Assembly: GCF_004348985.1 (NCBI RefSeq)
Contig: NZ_SMKW01000037.1
Location: 28,702-92,701 of the forward strand
Direction: 5' to 3'
DNA length: 64,000 nucleotides
Source of the DNA: Saccharopolyspora elongata
GTDB lineage: Bacteria; Actinomycetota; Actinomycetes; Mycobacteriales; Pseudonocardiaceae
Position 1 is the first letter of the stretch; each line of letters begins with the position of its first letter. Positions 26,208 to 35,928 of the stretch are shown here, piece by piece. Both the position numbers and the translations under genes were made by a program. Under the pieces are notes generated by a model. That model was not told the DNA's origin and ran no database searches. It was given only the letters and a program-made list of their open reading frames with translations.

Positions 26208-28694
26208 ATGGGCGGTAGGCCTCGAAGCGGACGACGGCCAGGGCCGGTTCCGACACCGGGTACTTTGTTGGGGCGGTTCGCGTTGGAGCTGCGGCGGTTG
26301 CGGGAGGAGTCGGGCAGCCCGAGTTTTGAGACGTTGTCCTACGAAACAGCCAGGCTTGGGCGCGCTTTCTCGGACACGTCGTTGCGCAACGCGTGTTCGG
26401 GCAAGCAGATCCCGACGTGGGATGTCACCGAGATGTTCATCCGCTCCTGCGTGGCGTATGCGCATGGCAACCCGGAACATGCCGCAGAGGTCGCGCGGGG
26501 GTGGGTGGCCAAGCAGCTGGTTGCGGAATGGACCAAACGGTGGCGGGCTCTGCATCAGTCTGACCAGCCGGAGCGGCCTCCGGTCGCTGCGGCACCGGCA
26601 AGTGAGCTCGAAGGGAATCTGCCTGCTGAGGTGACCAGTTTCGTCGGGCGGCACCGCGAGCTGGCTGAGGCGAGGCGGATGTTGAGGCGGTCGCGTCTGG
26701 TGACCTTGACTGGAATGGGCGGGGTCGGCAAGACACGTTTGGCGCTGCGCGTGGCTACGGGGCTAGTCCAGGAGCATGCTCGTGATGGCGTGTGGTTGGT
26801 CGAGTTGGCGAGCCTGACTTACCCCGAAATGGTTGCCCGCACGGTCGCTGCGACATTGGGGATCCGTGAAGCGGCTCGACTGCCGCTGGAGGCGATCCGA
26901 GATTTCCTTTTGGATAAACAGCTCTTGCTGGTGTTGGATAACTGTGAGCACCTGCTGGAGGCTTGCGCGGGGCTTGTGCGGGAGCTGCTCCAAGCCGCAC
27001 CAGGCTTGCGCGTTCTGGCCACGAGCAGACAACCGCTGGGCGTGACCGGGGAACACATCGCGCAGGTTTCCCCGTTGTCGTTGCCGGGCAATGCTGATTT
27101 GAGCAACGCTGGCGAGATCGCCCGATATGACGCCATTGCGCTGTTCGTCGACCGAGCGTCCAATGTGGTCCCGAATTTCGCGGTGACCGAGGAGAATCGC
27201 GCCATTGTCGCGCGACTGTGTCGGCGTCTCGACGGGATCCCGCTGGCTATCGAGTTGGCTGCCCGGAGACTTCGCGTTCTTTCACTGGAAGACCTGTGGG
27301 AGCGGCTGGCCGAGGACTTCCGATTGCTGCGCAACGGTGATCGGGCCGGACCACGCCGTCACCAGGCGTTGCAAGCGGTGTTCAACTGGAGCTATGAGCT
27401 GTGTTCGCCGGCGGAGCAGAAGGTGTGGGCACGGTTGGCCGTGTTCGAGGGCGGCGTCGCGCTGGATGCGGCCGAGATCGTCGCGGCCGATGACGAATTC
27501 GGTGGTGACGAGGTTTTCGACGCGGTTGCGGGTTTGGTGGACAAGTCAATCCTCACCCGGATCGACACCGGCGGCCAGGCGCGCTTTCGCCTCCTGGACA
27601 CCCTGCGCCAGTACGGCCGAGATCGCCTGGCCGCGGCCGGGGAAGAAGCAGACGTTCGGCGGCGGCATCGGGACTGGTGCGCGGAGCTGGTGTACCGAGC
27701 GGAGTCCGAATGGAGTGGCTTTCGGCAATCGCGCTGGTACACCCGCCTGCGGAATGAGCATGCCAACGTGCGCCTGGCACTCGAATCCTTCCTCGCGGAC
27801 GGGGAAGGCGACCGGGCGCTGGCCATGGCCGGAGCCCTTGCGTTCTACTGGGTGTCTTCGGGAACGCTGTCCGAAGGCCGAGAATGGCTCGAGCGGGCCC
27901 TCGCCCAGCCTGGACAGCACAGCATTGCTAGAGCGCGAGCGTTGTGGGCAGCGGGCTATCTGTCGGCAGTCTTGGGTGAGCTTTCGACTGCTTCCGGCCT
28001 CATTGACCAAGCCGACGAGGTTGCCCAAGGCGTTGGAGACGCCCGTACGCTTGCCGATGTCGCTAACGTGCGCGGTCTGTTGGCCATTTACCGAGGCGAA
28101 TTCGACGTTGCCGATGAACTCATCCAGCGTTCACTCGACGACTACCGCGAAATCGGCAACCCGTACCGGGTACAGCTCGCGATGGGGATGTTGGGCGTGG
28201 TCGACTCCGCGGCCGGGAACGGTGCAGAAGCGATCGACCACTACCTGGAGGCCGGAGAGCTCGGTGCCGAGACCGGTGAGTGGTGGCTGCACAACAATGT
28301 CCGGTGGGTACTGTCGGTGCAGTACCTCCAGGAGGGAAAGCTCACCGAAGCCGCCGAGCTGATGAAGGAGGTGCTGCGTAACAAGAAGCACCTCAACGAC
28401 CGACACGGAATCGCATCAGTGATCGACACCTTCGCGTGGGTGGTGGCCGCCGCCGAGGCGCCGCACACAGCCACGCTCCTCCTCGGCGCAGCGCACCGCA
28501 TCTGGCCGACGCTGCACGAGCGGTTCTTCGGCTTCCCCAACCTCATCGCGCTTCACCACCAATGCGTTCAGCAGTTGCGCGAAACGCTGGGGGAGGGGGA
28601 GTTCACCGCGATCTTTGAAGAAGGAGCTCAGCTATCGACGTCCCAAGCGGTGAGCTACGCGCTCAACGTGCGGGAGCCCGGGCAAGGTCCATGA
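26208..28694 (+). CDS. STAND-class regulator: HTH, NB-ARC ATPase, TPR-like repeats
   Basis: 828 residues. N-terminal helical HTH-type domain (LGRFALELRRLREESG to about residue 100) as found in actinobacterial STAND proteins; NB-ARC-type ATPase with Walker A LTGMGGVGKTRLAL near residue 170 and Walker B LLLVLDNCEHLL; winged-helix part with RLDGIPLAIELAARRLR; then about 350 residues of TPR-like helical repeats. Such proteins are ATP-gated switches controlling transcription or conflict responses. ATG 26208 with GGGGAGGTGCG. Base composition is lower in GC than the core genes, and it lies upstream of the trypsin module, to which it may belong. Confidence 0.8.
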   Translation: MGGRPRSGRRPGPVPTPGTLLGRFALELRRLREESGSPSFETLSYETARLGRAFSDTSLRNACSGKQIPTWDVTEMFIRSCVAYAHGNPEHAAEVARGWVAKQLVAEWTKRWRALHQSDQPERPPVAAAPASELEGNLPAEVTSFVGRHRELAEARRMLRRSRLVTLTGMGGVGKTRLALRVATGLVQEHARDGVWLVELASLTYPEMVARTVAATLGIREAARLPLEAIRDFLLDKQLLLVLDNCEHLLEACAGLVRELLQAAPGLRVLATSRQPLGVTGEHIAQVSPLSLPGNADLSNAGEIARYDAIALFVDRASNVVPNFAVTEENRAIVARLCRRLDGIPLAIELAARRLRVLSLEDLWERLAEDFRLLRNGDRAGPRRHQALQAVFNWSYELCSPAEQKVWARLAVFEGGVALDAAEIVAADDEFGGDEVFDAVAGLVDKSILTRIDTGGQARFRLLDTLRQYGRDRLAAAGEEADVRRRHRDWCAELVYRAESEWSGFRQSRWYTRLRNEHANVRLALESFLADGEGDRALAMAGALAFYWVSSGTLSEGREWLERALAQPGQHSIARARALWAAGYLSAVLGELSTASGLIDQADEVAQGVGDARTLADVANVRGLLAIYRGEFDVADELIQRSLDDYREIGNPYRVQLAMGMLGVVDSAAGNGAEAIDHYLEAGELGAETGEWWLHNNVRWVLSVQYLQEGKLTEAAELMKEVLRNKKHLNDRHGIASVIDTFAWVVAAAEAPHTATLLLGAAHRIWPTLHERFFGFPNLIALHHQCVQQLRETLGEGEFTAIFEEGAQLSTSQAVSYALNVREPGQGP

Positions 28695-28924
28695 GCCTCG
28701 AGCACGCGTGCCCGTGCGGTCCTCCGCAGAGCGCCGGCTCGCGGTGATTATTTTTTCCGAAAGCAGGTGGCCGCCCACGTCACTGTCGTGCCACCGTGGC
28801 CGGGCCTGTGGTTGGCAGCGAGCAGTGGCCGCGGTGTTCTGTGTCGATCAAGGTGCGCTAGACGCGTTTGCCGGCCGCATGAACGAGCAGATTCCCCCGA
28901 CCGACCTCCTGTGAGGAGCAGCAC

Positions 28925-29215
28925 TTGGACGTCGAACTGGCTGAAGCGATCAGGGCTCTGCGCGCCCAACTGACCCAGTCGTTGGAGGAAGGCGACGGTG
29001 AAAAGATCCGGTTCTCCGTCGACAAGGTAGAGCTCGACCTGGAATTGACCGTCTCGAAGGAAAGTCAAGGGGGCCTGAGCTGGAAGCTCTTCACCGTCGG
29101 GGCATCAGCGAAGGGCGAGCTTTCCAAGGCGTCGGTCCAGCGGCTCCATCTGGAGCTCTCAGCTCGAACGGACGAGGACGAGCCGGTCAGGCTCTCGCCT
29201 CGCCGTCCGATCTGA
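28925..29215 (+). CDS. trypco2-domain protein (trypsin-co-occurring)
   Basis: 96 residues: one N-terminal helix (VELAEAIRALRAQLTQSLEEG) followed by beta strands EKIRFSVDKVELDLELTVSKE and VQRLHLELSA. This is the pattern of the trypco2 family, which is found beside trypsin-like protease genes in predicted bacterial conflict systems. It starts at TTG 28925 with GAGGAG six bases upstream, 34 bp before the giant protease-NTPase gene. Probably a regulator or inhibitor/adaptor of the protease; that role is inferred from co-occurrence. Confidence 0.75.
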   Translation: MDVELAEAIRALRAQLTQSLEEGDGEKIRFSVDKVELDLELTVSKESQGGLSWKLFTVGASAKGELSKASVQRLHLELSARTDEDEPVRLSPRRPI

Positions 29216-29249
29216 GACCAGACACCCACCGCAGTTCCGAGGTAGGTCA

Positions 29250-32200
29250 ATGGTGTCCCCTCGCGCGCTCGATATCGGCTTCTTCGTTCGAGTCGTACGC
29301 CACGACAAAAAAACCGGCGAACATCTGCTGCTCGCCAGCGGCCTCGTCATCGCGCCCGGACTGATTCTCACCTGCGCGCACGACCTTGGTACTTCCCCGG
29401 AGGGCCTCTATGTCGTGCCACTGGACGGCGGGATGTCGAAGAAGGCCTCGGCAGTCCACGTGCATCCCGAGTACGACGACGACAACCGGTTGAGCGACAG
29501 GGATATCGCGCTGGTGGAACTGGCGCGCCCTCTCCACCTCGACACGCCGCCGCCCGCGCTGCGGGTTGTCGGCAAAGGCGTGGGAAGCCTGTTGTTCCAC
29601 AGCCTCGGGTTCCCCGACTACTTCGCCCGCAAGGGCTCTCCCGCGCGGCGGAAGCAGTTGGACGGAACGCTGCAGCTCGGCTCCGGGGAAGAGACCCACC
29701 TCTTCGAGCTGCGCTTGGCGCAGCGGCCGCCCGCAGCGAACGGACCGGCCTCCGGGCGCTTGCAAGGGATGTCCGGAGCGGCGGTGATCACCGCTCGCGG
29801 TGGGCATGTTGTCGGTGTCTTCGCCACCTACGAGGACTCCAGGGACACGGCTTGGGCGGTCGGGCTCGGTCCGCTGCGCCATCCGGCCTTGGCCGAGCCG
29901 CTGGCCAGGCACGGCATCGACCTGATCGACATCACCGAGGACGAGGAACGCGCCGACGATGCGTTGCCCGTGCCTCATCGGCGGTACTTGGCTGCTCTCA
30001 CCGGAATCGAGAGCTATCTGCTGCCCAAGTCCCTGGACTTCACCGCCCCCTGGGCTGACCATCCCGCACACCCGCGCCGGGTCGTCGACCGGCTCGCCGA
30101 AGGCGAGCACGTCATGATCAGCGGACCGGCCGGCTCTGGCAAGACCCGGTTGTGCCTCGAGGCTGCTCAGGCGGCGGCGAACGCTGGATGGGCGGTCTAC
30201 CACGTTCCCGCCCTCGGCTTGGCCGCCGATGAGCTGGCGCGTTTCGCCGCGCGCGCCGCGGCGCAGCGCGTCCTGTTCGTCTACAGCCAGCCCGAAGGCG
30301 AGATCGATGTCGATCCGCACGTCGTCGCGCGGCAGGCGAAGCTGGCCGCCCGTGGGAACCAGGCCAAGGCGGTTGCTCTCCTCGCTGCGGCTCCCAACGG
30401 CAGCACCGAAAGCATGCTCCCGGGAGATACGAGCTTCACGCTCGTCCAAGCGCCGCTCGGCGACCACCTGAGACAGGTCGCCGACGCGATCATCACTCAG
30501 GTCGGACGCCTGGTCCACCTCGAAGATGACATCCGCGCAAGCGCCAGAACGGTTTGCGGCTGCCGACCCGGCCTGGTGCTGCGGATCGCTCCGGAACTCG
30601 CCCTCGACTCCGACCGCAATCCGGTCGGTGTTCGCAAATTCGGGCGGCAAAGCGGCTCTGAACTCTCGCGATGGATCGCACAGCGCCTCGCTGACGACGG
30701 CCTAACCGCTGCGGGCGGAGATGCGAAGCGAGTCAGCTTTGCCGCCGGGGCGGCCATGGCCATGATGGTCGCCCCGCAAACCCGCGAACGCCTTCAGCGC
30801 GCCGTAGGGCGGCTGTTCGAGCGTTCGGGATCCTCGGCCGACGGCAACACGCTGGTGGACCTCCTCCTCAGCCGCGGGTGGCTTGAGGAGCGGGACGGCC
30901 GTGTGCACCCGCTGCACCCGGTGATCGCCGATGAGATGCTGGTCCGGGCATTGCTGACGCCCGAAGGAGAGGCCCTCTCCGAAACTGCGGAATGGATCTT
31001 CCAAGCGGCACTCGACGATTCGGTGTCCGTCCGCATGCTCGTCGACGTCATCCGCCGCCTTGCGACCGACTACCCCCATCCGGGCTTGGCGCAGCTCCTC
31101 GAAGCCAGGTGCCGCGACTGGGTCGAGGAGCACTGCGAGCTCATCGGTAAGCGCGCGCTCGAATTCGAGCGAGAACGCGCCGACGAGGCCGGACTCATTC
31201 CCGCCATGCTCCGGGGACCGTTATGGAGCTCGATCACCTCGGACCACTTGGAAATCCTGTCGCGTCGGTACTTCTCCTGTGAAGCGGAGCCGGCAGCCTG
31301 CCGGGACCGCCTGCAGGAGTGCCTCGCTGCTCTCCCCAAGTCGGAGGAGATCCCGGAGGCCTGGCGGGACTTGGCGGCCAAGCTGCTTTCCGGCGCCCTC
31401 CACGAAGAAGAAGGCCCACTCCTCGACACCGTCCTCGGACGCCCTTCCTCAGATCCACAGTGGGCAAAGCAGATTCGTGAACTGGCCGTGCGCTGGACCG
31501 AGGACCATCCCGACGCCGCCTCCGCCTCGTTCGTGCTTGGCGCACTCATCCGGGACCGCTCGCTGTCCGAACCAGACCTTCACCTGGTCGTGGAGCGGGC
31601 GCTGGACTGGATCTCCAGACACGACGCCGAATCCGGGTCACGAGTCCTCGTGCCGCTGATCTCCAATCCGAGGCTCACTCCGCGGCAACGCGACGACACG
31701 CGGCTGGCGGTGCGGGACTGGCTGGACCGCAACAGCAGGACAATAGACGCGAAATTCGTGCTCCGCGTCATGCTCCGAGACCCCGCTCGACGCAGGAACC
31801 ACTTCGGCGAGGCTCTGCCGTACGCACTTGACTGGATCGAAGCCAACGGCAACAGCAGCGCCGCCTGGAGCGTTGCCTCCCAGATCTGCAGCAGGGACGC
31901 GATCGCCGCCTGGCTGCCGACGGTGCTGCCTTGGCTGGAAACGCACGTCACGGATCCGGCCATCCACACGATTCTCGTGCGAACCCTGCAAATCCGTTCC
32001 AAGAGCGTCACCTTGGACGAGGAGCGGAGGATGGTCCGATGCGGATTGTCATGGCTCCGCGCCAATCCGACCAGGTGGGCGGTGCCGGAAGTCTGCGGCG
32101 CATTGTCGGGCCATGCGCGCCGCACAAACCTCGAGGGAAAAGAACGCAAGTATCGCCAGAACATGGCCGTTACGGCAGCGGATGCCGATGAGCTCCTCGT

Positions 32201-35099
32201 TTCGGTCTGCGCCTGGATGGACCGATTCGGATCGAGGAACGTCAGCGCAAACACGGTCCTCGGCCTGCTCGGGTACTACCATGCCAGCACCGAGCAGACC
32301 AAACACTTCGCCAAGCGGGCACTCGACTGGCTCAAACACCCGCGCCCGGCGGAGGACTCCAGAAAAGTGCTCTCCCTCCTGGTCCGGCGTGGAGAGTTCA
32401 CGGATGAAGATGCCGGAGCGACCGTCGAACGCGTGGCGAAGGAACTGGAGTCCTTCCCCGCGTTCGCCGACGACAACCGTCTGCAGGCCGGCGTGTTTCG
32501 CTTCTTCAAGAAGTATCCGAGCGTGGTGAACGAAACGGTCCGAGACAGGTTCGCGGCGGCAGCGCTCGGTGTCACCGACGAGTCCGACGATGTGGAGCCC
32601 ACGAGGCCGCAGCGCATCCCGCCGTTCGATGTCCTCCGGTTCCTGCTCGACACAGTAGGACTCGGGCCGCGCCGGCGGAGACAAGTCGCCCTCAGCGCAT
32701 TGCGCTGGCTGGAGTCGAACAGCACTCGGGCGGACGCGGACATCGTCATCAGACGACTCCTCGACGAGCCAGACTGGAGCGGCCCCGAGACCGAGTACAT
32801 CATCGACCACGCCTTCGAATGGCTCCACCGCTGGATTGACGCCGACGAGGCGTTGACCAACCACGAAGGCCCTTCCGGTGTCCTCTCGCGCCTCGTGGTC
32901 AGGACGGAACTGCGCCGGACCGACGTGGAGACGGCCTTCGAACTGGCGCAGCGCTGGATGTCGCGCAAGGACAACCGCAAAAAAGCGGCGTACCGGCGGA
33001 TCGCGCAGGCCTTTCTGGAACGCGACGACCTCACTCCCGACCAAGAAGCTCAGTTCCTCCTGAATCTCCTGAAGATCGTTTGCACGGGTGTCGAAGGACA
33101 GGAACAGCGGCTCCAGGCCTTGAAGCGAGGACTCGACTGGCTCCGCCACCACGCCGACCTGCCGTGTGCGGCCAAGGTGCTGGGCCCGGCGCTGTGGCGG
33201 GTGCTGGACGATGACGAACTCGAGTGGGACCGGACCGCCGTGATTGCGGCCGCCGAGCGCTGGCTGCGACAGCACGAACGTCTGGCCACGGCCCACTTCG
33301 TGGTCAAACCGCTGCTACTCCTCGACAAACGGGAAGGACTTCCCGACGGATTCCCCAGTCCAGTGCCCTTCGCACTTGCATTCCTGGAGGCCCATCCGAT
33401 CGCCTGGTACTCCGCTGAGACCATCAGGCTGGTCTGCCGGAGGGAGGATCTCTCCGATGCCCAACGTGCGATCGTTCTCGACACGGCCCGGAGCTGGCTT
33501 GAGGGCCGATCGGCCGATACGGCCGCCTCCCACGTGCTGCAAGCGTTGGCACGCATACCGCTCACCCAGCCACAGCGGGAATTCGTGCTGGCCGCGTCGC
33601 TGTCGTGGGCGGCTAACTTGATTGACATCATCGATCGGCGCTACGAGTCGGGCGTGACCAAACCGGAGTTCCACCGTCAGTACGAGCCCCGTTACCTGCT
33701 GGCGAAGCTGCTCGCCCGTGAAGACCTCACCAGTACCGAGTACGCCCGTGTGTTGGGAGTCGCGCTGCGGACCCACCGGGTGAAGGTCCTCAACATGAAG
33801 CCGTTCAATTGGGAGCTCGAACCGGGCGCGGAGCCGGAACTCGGCAACGAACCGCTGTTGCGGTTTGCGCTCAAGCATCTCGACGCCGTGGAAGACGTTC
33901 CCGAGATCGGACCAGTCCTCGCCGAGATCCAGGCGTTCGATCTCGCGCCTGACACACGGACCGCCATCCGAGGCCGCAGCCTGCAGTGGTTGGGGGAGCA
34001 CGCTTCCACGGAAGAGGCGGGCGAAGTCTGCGTCCAGCTCGCGAGGACCATGAATGCGACGACACTCAAGTCCAGTCGGGTCCTCCCGCATTCGCTCGCC
34101 TGGCTCCGGGTTCACGCCGGGAAGCCCTCCACCCCGGCCTTGCTCTCGTTTCTCCTCCGCCACGAACTCGAGATCGACCACGTGGCGGCGCTGTTGCCGT
34201 TCGCCGAGCGGGCGCTCGCCGACTTCACCCTCTCGATGGCGCAGAGCCGCCTGCTGGCCTCCGTCGTCGCCCAGCGCCACACACCGGCCGAAGTCGCCAG
34301 CCCCCTAGTCCGAACTGCGATCGAAGCCCTCGAACACCAAGGAGACAACGGCAGGTCCCCGGCGGGGATCTTGGTCGACGGGCTCACCAAATGCCGGCAC
34401 CTGGATGCCGCGCAGCGTAGCCAGGTCATCGCCTTCGTGGTCCAGATGGCGGCGCTCCACAAGACGGAACGGCGAGTGGCCGCCCTGTTCAACCGCTGCC
34501 TCGGCATGGAAGGACTCGGCGGAGCAGAGTGCGACCAGCTGCTGGGAGCCGCTGTGGCCTGGGCCGGCACCCGCACTGCGGACGTCAGCGCATGGCCCGT
34601 CATCGCTGCGATCGGGAGGTTTGTGGAGCGTGCGGAGACGACCGACGACGGACAAGCGTCGCGGGTCGAGGAGCTCATCCTGTCCTCCGCCATGCGGGCG
34701 GTCACCCATGCAGCGGGCGCCGGCCTGTTGTCCAAAGTGGTGGACCTGAGATGGTGCAGTGAGCAGACCGTGAACAAGCTGCACGTCGGCACCCTGGAGT
34801 GGTTCGAGAAGCACTATCTGACGGAACAGGCGGGCGCTGTGGCCCAAGCATTGTGGCCGCTCAAGTTGAGTCAGGACGTCCGGCGCAGACTGGCGCAGCT
34901 CGTGGCGCGGTGGATTCGGGAACACCCCGGCAAGCCGTGGGCAGGCCAACTGGCGGCGACCATCCGAAGCAGCGAGACGTATCCTGCGCTGCCGTTCCGG
35001 ACCAGACACATCCTGGAGGAGTTTCACGCCCAGACCAACGGCGTTCCGCACGACCCGTCGGCCGGGAGCCCTGGCGAGGACGTTCGGGAGGCCGACTGA
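29250..35099 (+). CDS. Giant trypsin-like protease / P-loop NTPase / helical-repeat protein (1949 aa)
   Basis: Residues 1-230 are a trypsin-fold serine protease with the triad His44 (ILTCAHDL), Asp85 (SDRDIALVEL) and Ser175 (LQGMSGAAV). Residues 250-560 are a STAND-like NTPase with Walker A SGPAGSGKTRLCLEA (GPAGSGKT at 292-299) and a following winged-helix-like part. About residues 600-1920 form a long array of helical units of roughly 40 residues with a recurring AL-x-WL core (ALDWISRHD, ALDWIEANG, GLSWLRANP, ALDWLKHPR, ALRWLESNS, GLDWLRHHA, SLQWLGEHA). No signal peptide or membrane helix. By analogy with other protease-STAND proteins the repeats should sense a trigger, the NTPase should oligomerise and the protease act as effector, probably in phage defence or self-killing. 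ATG with GAGGTAGGTCA. Confidence 0.85.
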   Translation: MVSPRALDIGFFVRVVRHDKKTGEHLLLASGLVIAPGLILTCAHDLGTSPEGLYVVPLDGGMSKKASAVHVHPEYDDDNRLSDRDIALVELARPLHLDTPPPALRVVGKGVGSLLFHSLGFPDYFARKGSPARRKQLDGTLQLGSGEETHLFELRLAQRPPAANGPASGRLQGMSGAAVITARGGHVVGVFATYEDSRDTAWAVGLGPLRHPALAEPLARHGIDLIDITEDEERADDALPVPHRRYLAALTGIESYLLPKSLDFTAPWADHPAHPRRVVDRLAEGEHVMISGPAGSGKTRLCLEAAQAAANAGWAVYHVPALGLAADELARFAARAAAQRVLFVYSQPEGEIDVDPHVVARQAKLAARGNQAKAVALLAAAPNGSTESMLPGDTSFTLVQAPLGDHLRQVADAIITQVGRLVHLEDDIRASARTVCGCRPGLVLRIAPELALDSDRNPVGVRKFGRQSGSELSRWIAQRLADDGLTAAGGDAKRVSFAAGAAMAMMVAPQTRERLQRAVGRLFERSGSSADGNTLVDLLLSRGWLEERDGRVHPLHPVIADEMLVRALLTPEGEALSETAEWIFQAALDDSVSVRMLVDVIRRLATDYPHPGLAQLLEARCRDWVEEHCELIGKRALEFERERADEAGLIPAMLRGPLWSSITSDHLEILSRRYFSCEAEPAACRDRLQECLAALPKSEEIPEAWRDLAAKLLSGALHEEEGPLLDTVLGRPSSDPQWAKQIRELAVRWTEDHPDAASASFVLGALIRDRSLSEPDLHLVVERALDWISRHDAESGSRVLVPLISNPRLTPRQRDDTRLAVRDWLDRNSRTIDAKFVLRVMLRDPARRRNHFGEALPYALDWIEANGNSSAAWSVASQICSRDAIAAWLPTVLPWLETHVTDPAIHTILVRTLQIRSKSVTLDEERRMVRCGLSWLRANPTRWAVPEVCGALSGHARRTNLEGKERKYRQNMAVTAADADELLVSVCAWMDRFGSRNVSANTVLGLLGYYHASTEQTKHFAKRALDWLKHPRPAEDSRKVLSLLVRRGEFTDEDAGATVERVAKELESFPAFADDNRLQAGVFRFFKKYPSVVNETVRDRFAAAALGVTDESDDVEPTRPQRIPPFDVLRFLLDTVGLGPRRRRQVALSALRWLESNSTRADADIVIRRLLDEPDWSGPETEYIIDHAFEWLHRWIDADEALTNHEGPSGVLSRLVVRTELRRTDVETAFELAQRWMSRKDNRKKAAYRRIAQAFLERDDLTPDQEAQFLLNLLKIVCTGVEGQEQRLQALKRGLDWLRHHADLPCAAKVLGPALWRVLDDDELEWDRTAVIAAAERWLRQHERLATAHFVVKPLLLLDKREGLPDGFPSPVPFALAFLEAHPIAWYSAETIRLVCRREDLSDAQRAIVLDTARSWLEGRSADTAASHVLQALARIPLTQPQREFVLAASLSWAANLIDIIDRRYESGVTKPEFHRQYEPRYLLAKLLAREDLTSTEYARVLGVALRTHRVKVLNMKPFNWELEPGAEPELGNEPLLRFALKHLDAVEDVPEIGPVLAEIQAFDLAPDTRTAIRGRSLQWLGEHASTEEAGEVCVQLARTMNATTLKSSRVLPHSLAWLRVHAGKPSTPALLSFLLRHELEIDHVAALLPFAERALADFTLSMAQSRLLASVVAQRHTPAEVASPLVRTAIEALEHQGDNGRSPAGILVDGLTKCRHLDAAQRSQVIAFVVQMAALHKTERRVAALFNRCLGMEGLGGAECDQLLGAAVAWAGTRTADVSAWPVIAAIGRFVERAETTDDGQASRVEELILSSAMRAVTHAAGAGLLSKVVDLRWCSEQTVNKLHVGTLEWFEKHYLTEQAGAVAQALWPLKLSQDVRRRLAQLVARWIREHPGKPWAGQLAATIRSSETYPALPFRTRHILEEFHAQTNGVPHDPSAGSPGEDVREAD

Positions 35100-35251
35100 A
35101 CGGATGAACGTCGCCGATCAGTAAACGTAGACGTACTGTTTGAGGACGTTGATCGAAGGCACGGATGGCTCTTAGTGGTGCCGTTGGGGTGTACCCAACG
35201 CGACAGATGCGTCGCAGGCGTGTGGCCCACTTGGATGTACCGCGGTAACGA

Positions 35252-35827
35252 TCACTCCGCTGATCTGGGGTTTTTGCGCTGGTTGGCCTTGAAGCGCGCT
35301 TTCTTCTGACGATTCCCGCACGTATTCATGTCACACCATTTGCGGGTGCGACTTTGGCTGGTGTCGAAGAAGGCGGCTTGGCAGGTTGGTGATGCGCACA
35401 AGGCCAATTTTCCGTCTCGTTCGCCTGCGATGATGCTGATCGCGTCGGCGGCGATCACGCTGAGGGCATCTTCCACGCAGGAAGCCGAGCTGAGCTGCCA
35501 TCGCCGCTCACCCTCGGGCGTCAGGGTAGCCGCGGCCCGACCCTGAGCGCTGCAGTCATTGATGACTTGGACAGCAGATGCAGGGAGAGCGTCCTGGATC
35601 GCGGCCGCTGTCGCGGCGGCGTGAATCGACTCCCTCAGTTCCCGAGCGAGGTCGAGCTGGGCGGTGGTGCAGGAGTCCACGGCGAGGCCGTTCACTGCCA
35701 GCCAGTCGATGAGTCGGTGCGGCGCGGGAATGCGCTCCACAGCGTTGCCATGACGCTCCGTCAGTGTCGCCGTGAAGCTGGTCGCTAGCACGTTACCGAG
35801 GCGAAAGTCAGGGAACTCGGCACGCAT
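35252..35827 (-). CDS. CGNR zinc finger (ABATE domain) regulator
   Basis: 191 residues: N-terminal ABATE stress-type domain (FRLGNVLATSFTATLTERHG ...) and C-terminal CGNR zinc finger (LALCASPTCQAAFFDTSQSRTRKWCDMNTCGNRQKKARF), with the four cysteines and the CGNR signature. Such proteins are likely transcription regulators. It is divergent from the epoxide hydrolase gene 100 bp away and may control it. Confidence 0.9.
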   Translation of the reverse strand: MRAEFPDFRLGNVLATSFTATLTERHGNAVERIPAPHRLIDWLAVNGLAVDSCTTAQLDLARELRESIHAAATAAAIQDALPASAVQVINDCSAQGRAAATLTPEGERRWQLSSASCVEDALSVIAADAISIIAGERDGKLALCASPTCQAAFFDTSQSRTRKWCDMNTCGNRQKKARFKANQRKNPRSAE

Positions 35828-35928
35828 GGAACCACCTTAGCAGGTTGCACGCAGGCATGGAGGCGTGTTAGAACCGTCTAAGCCGGTTCGCGGTAGGTTT
35901 GCCGGTGCCACGATGGCCAGGAGGTCTC

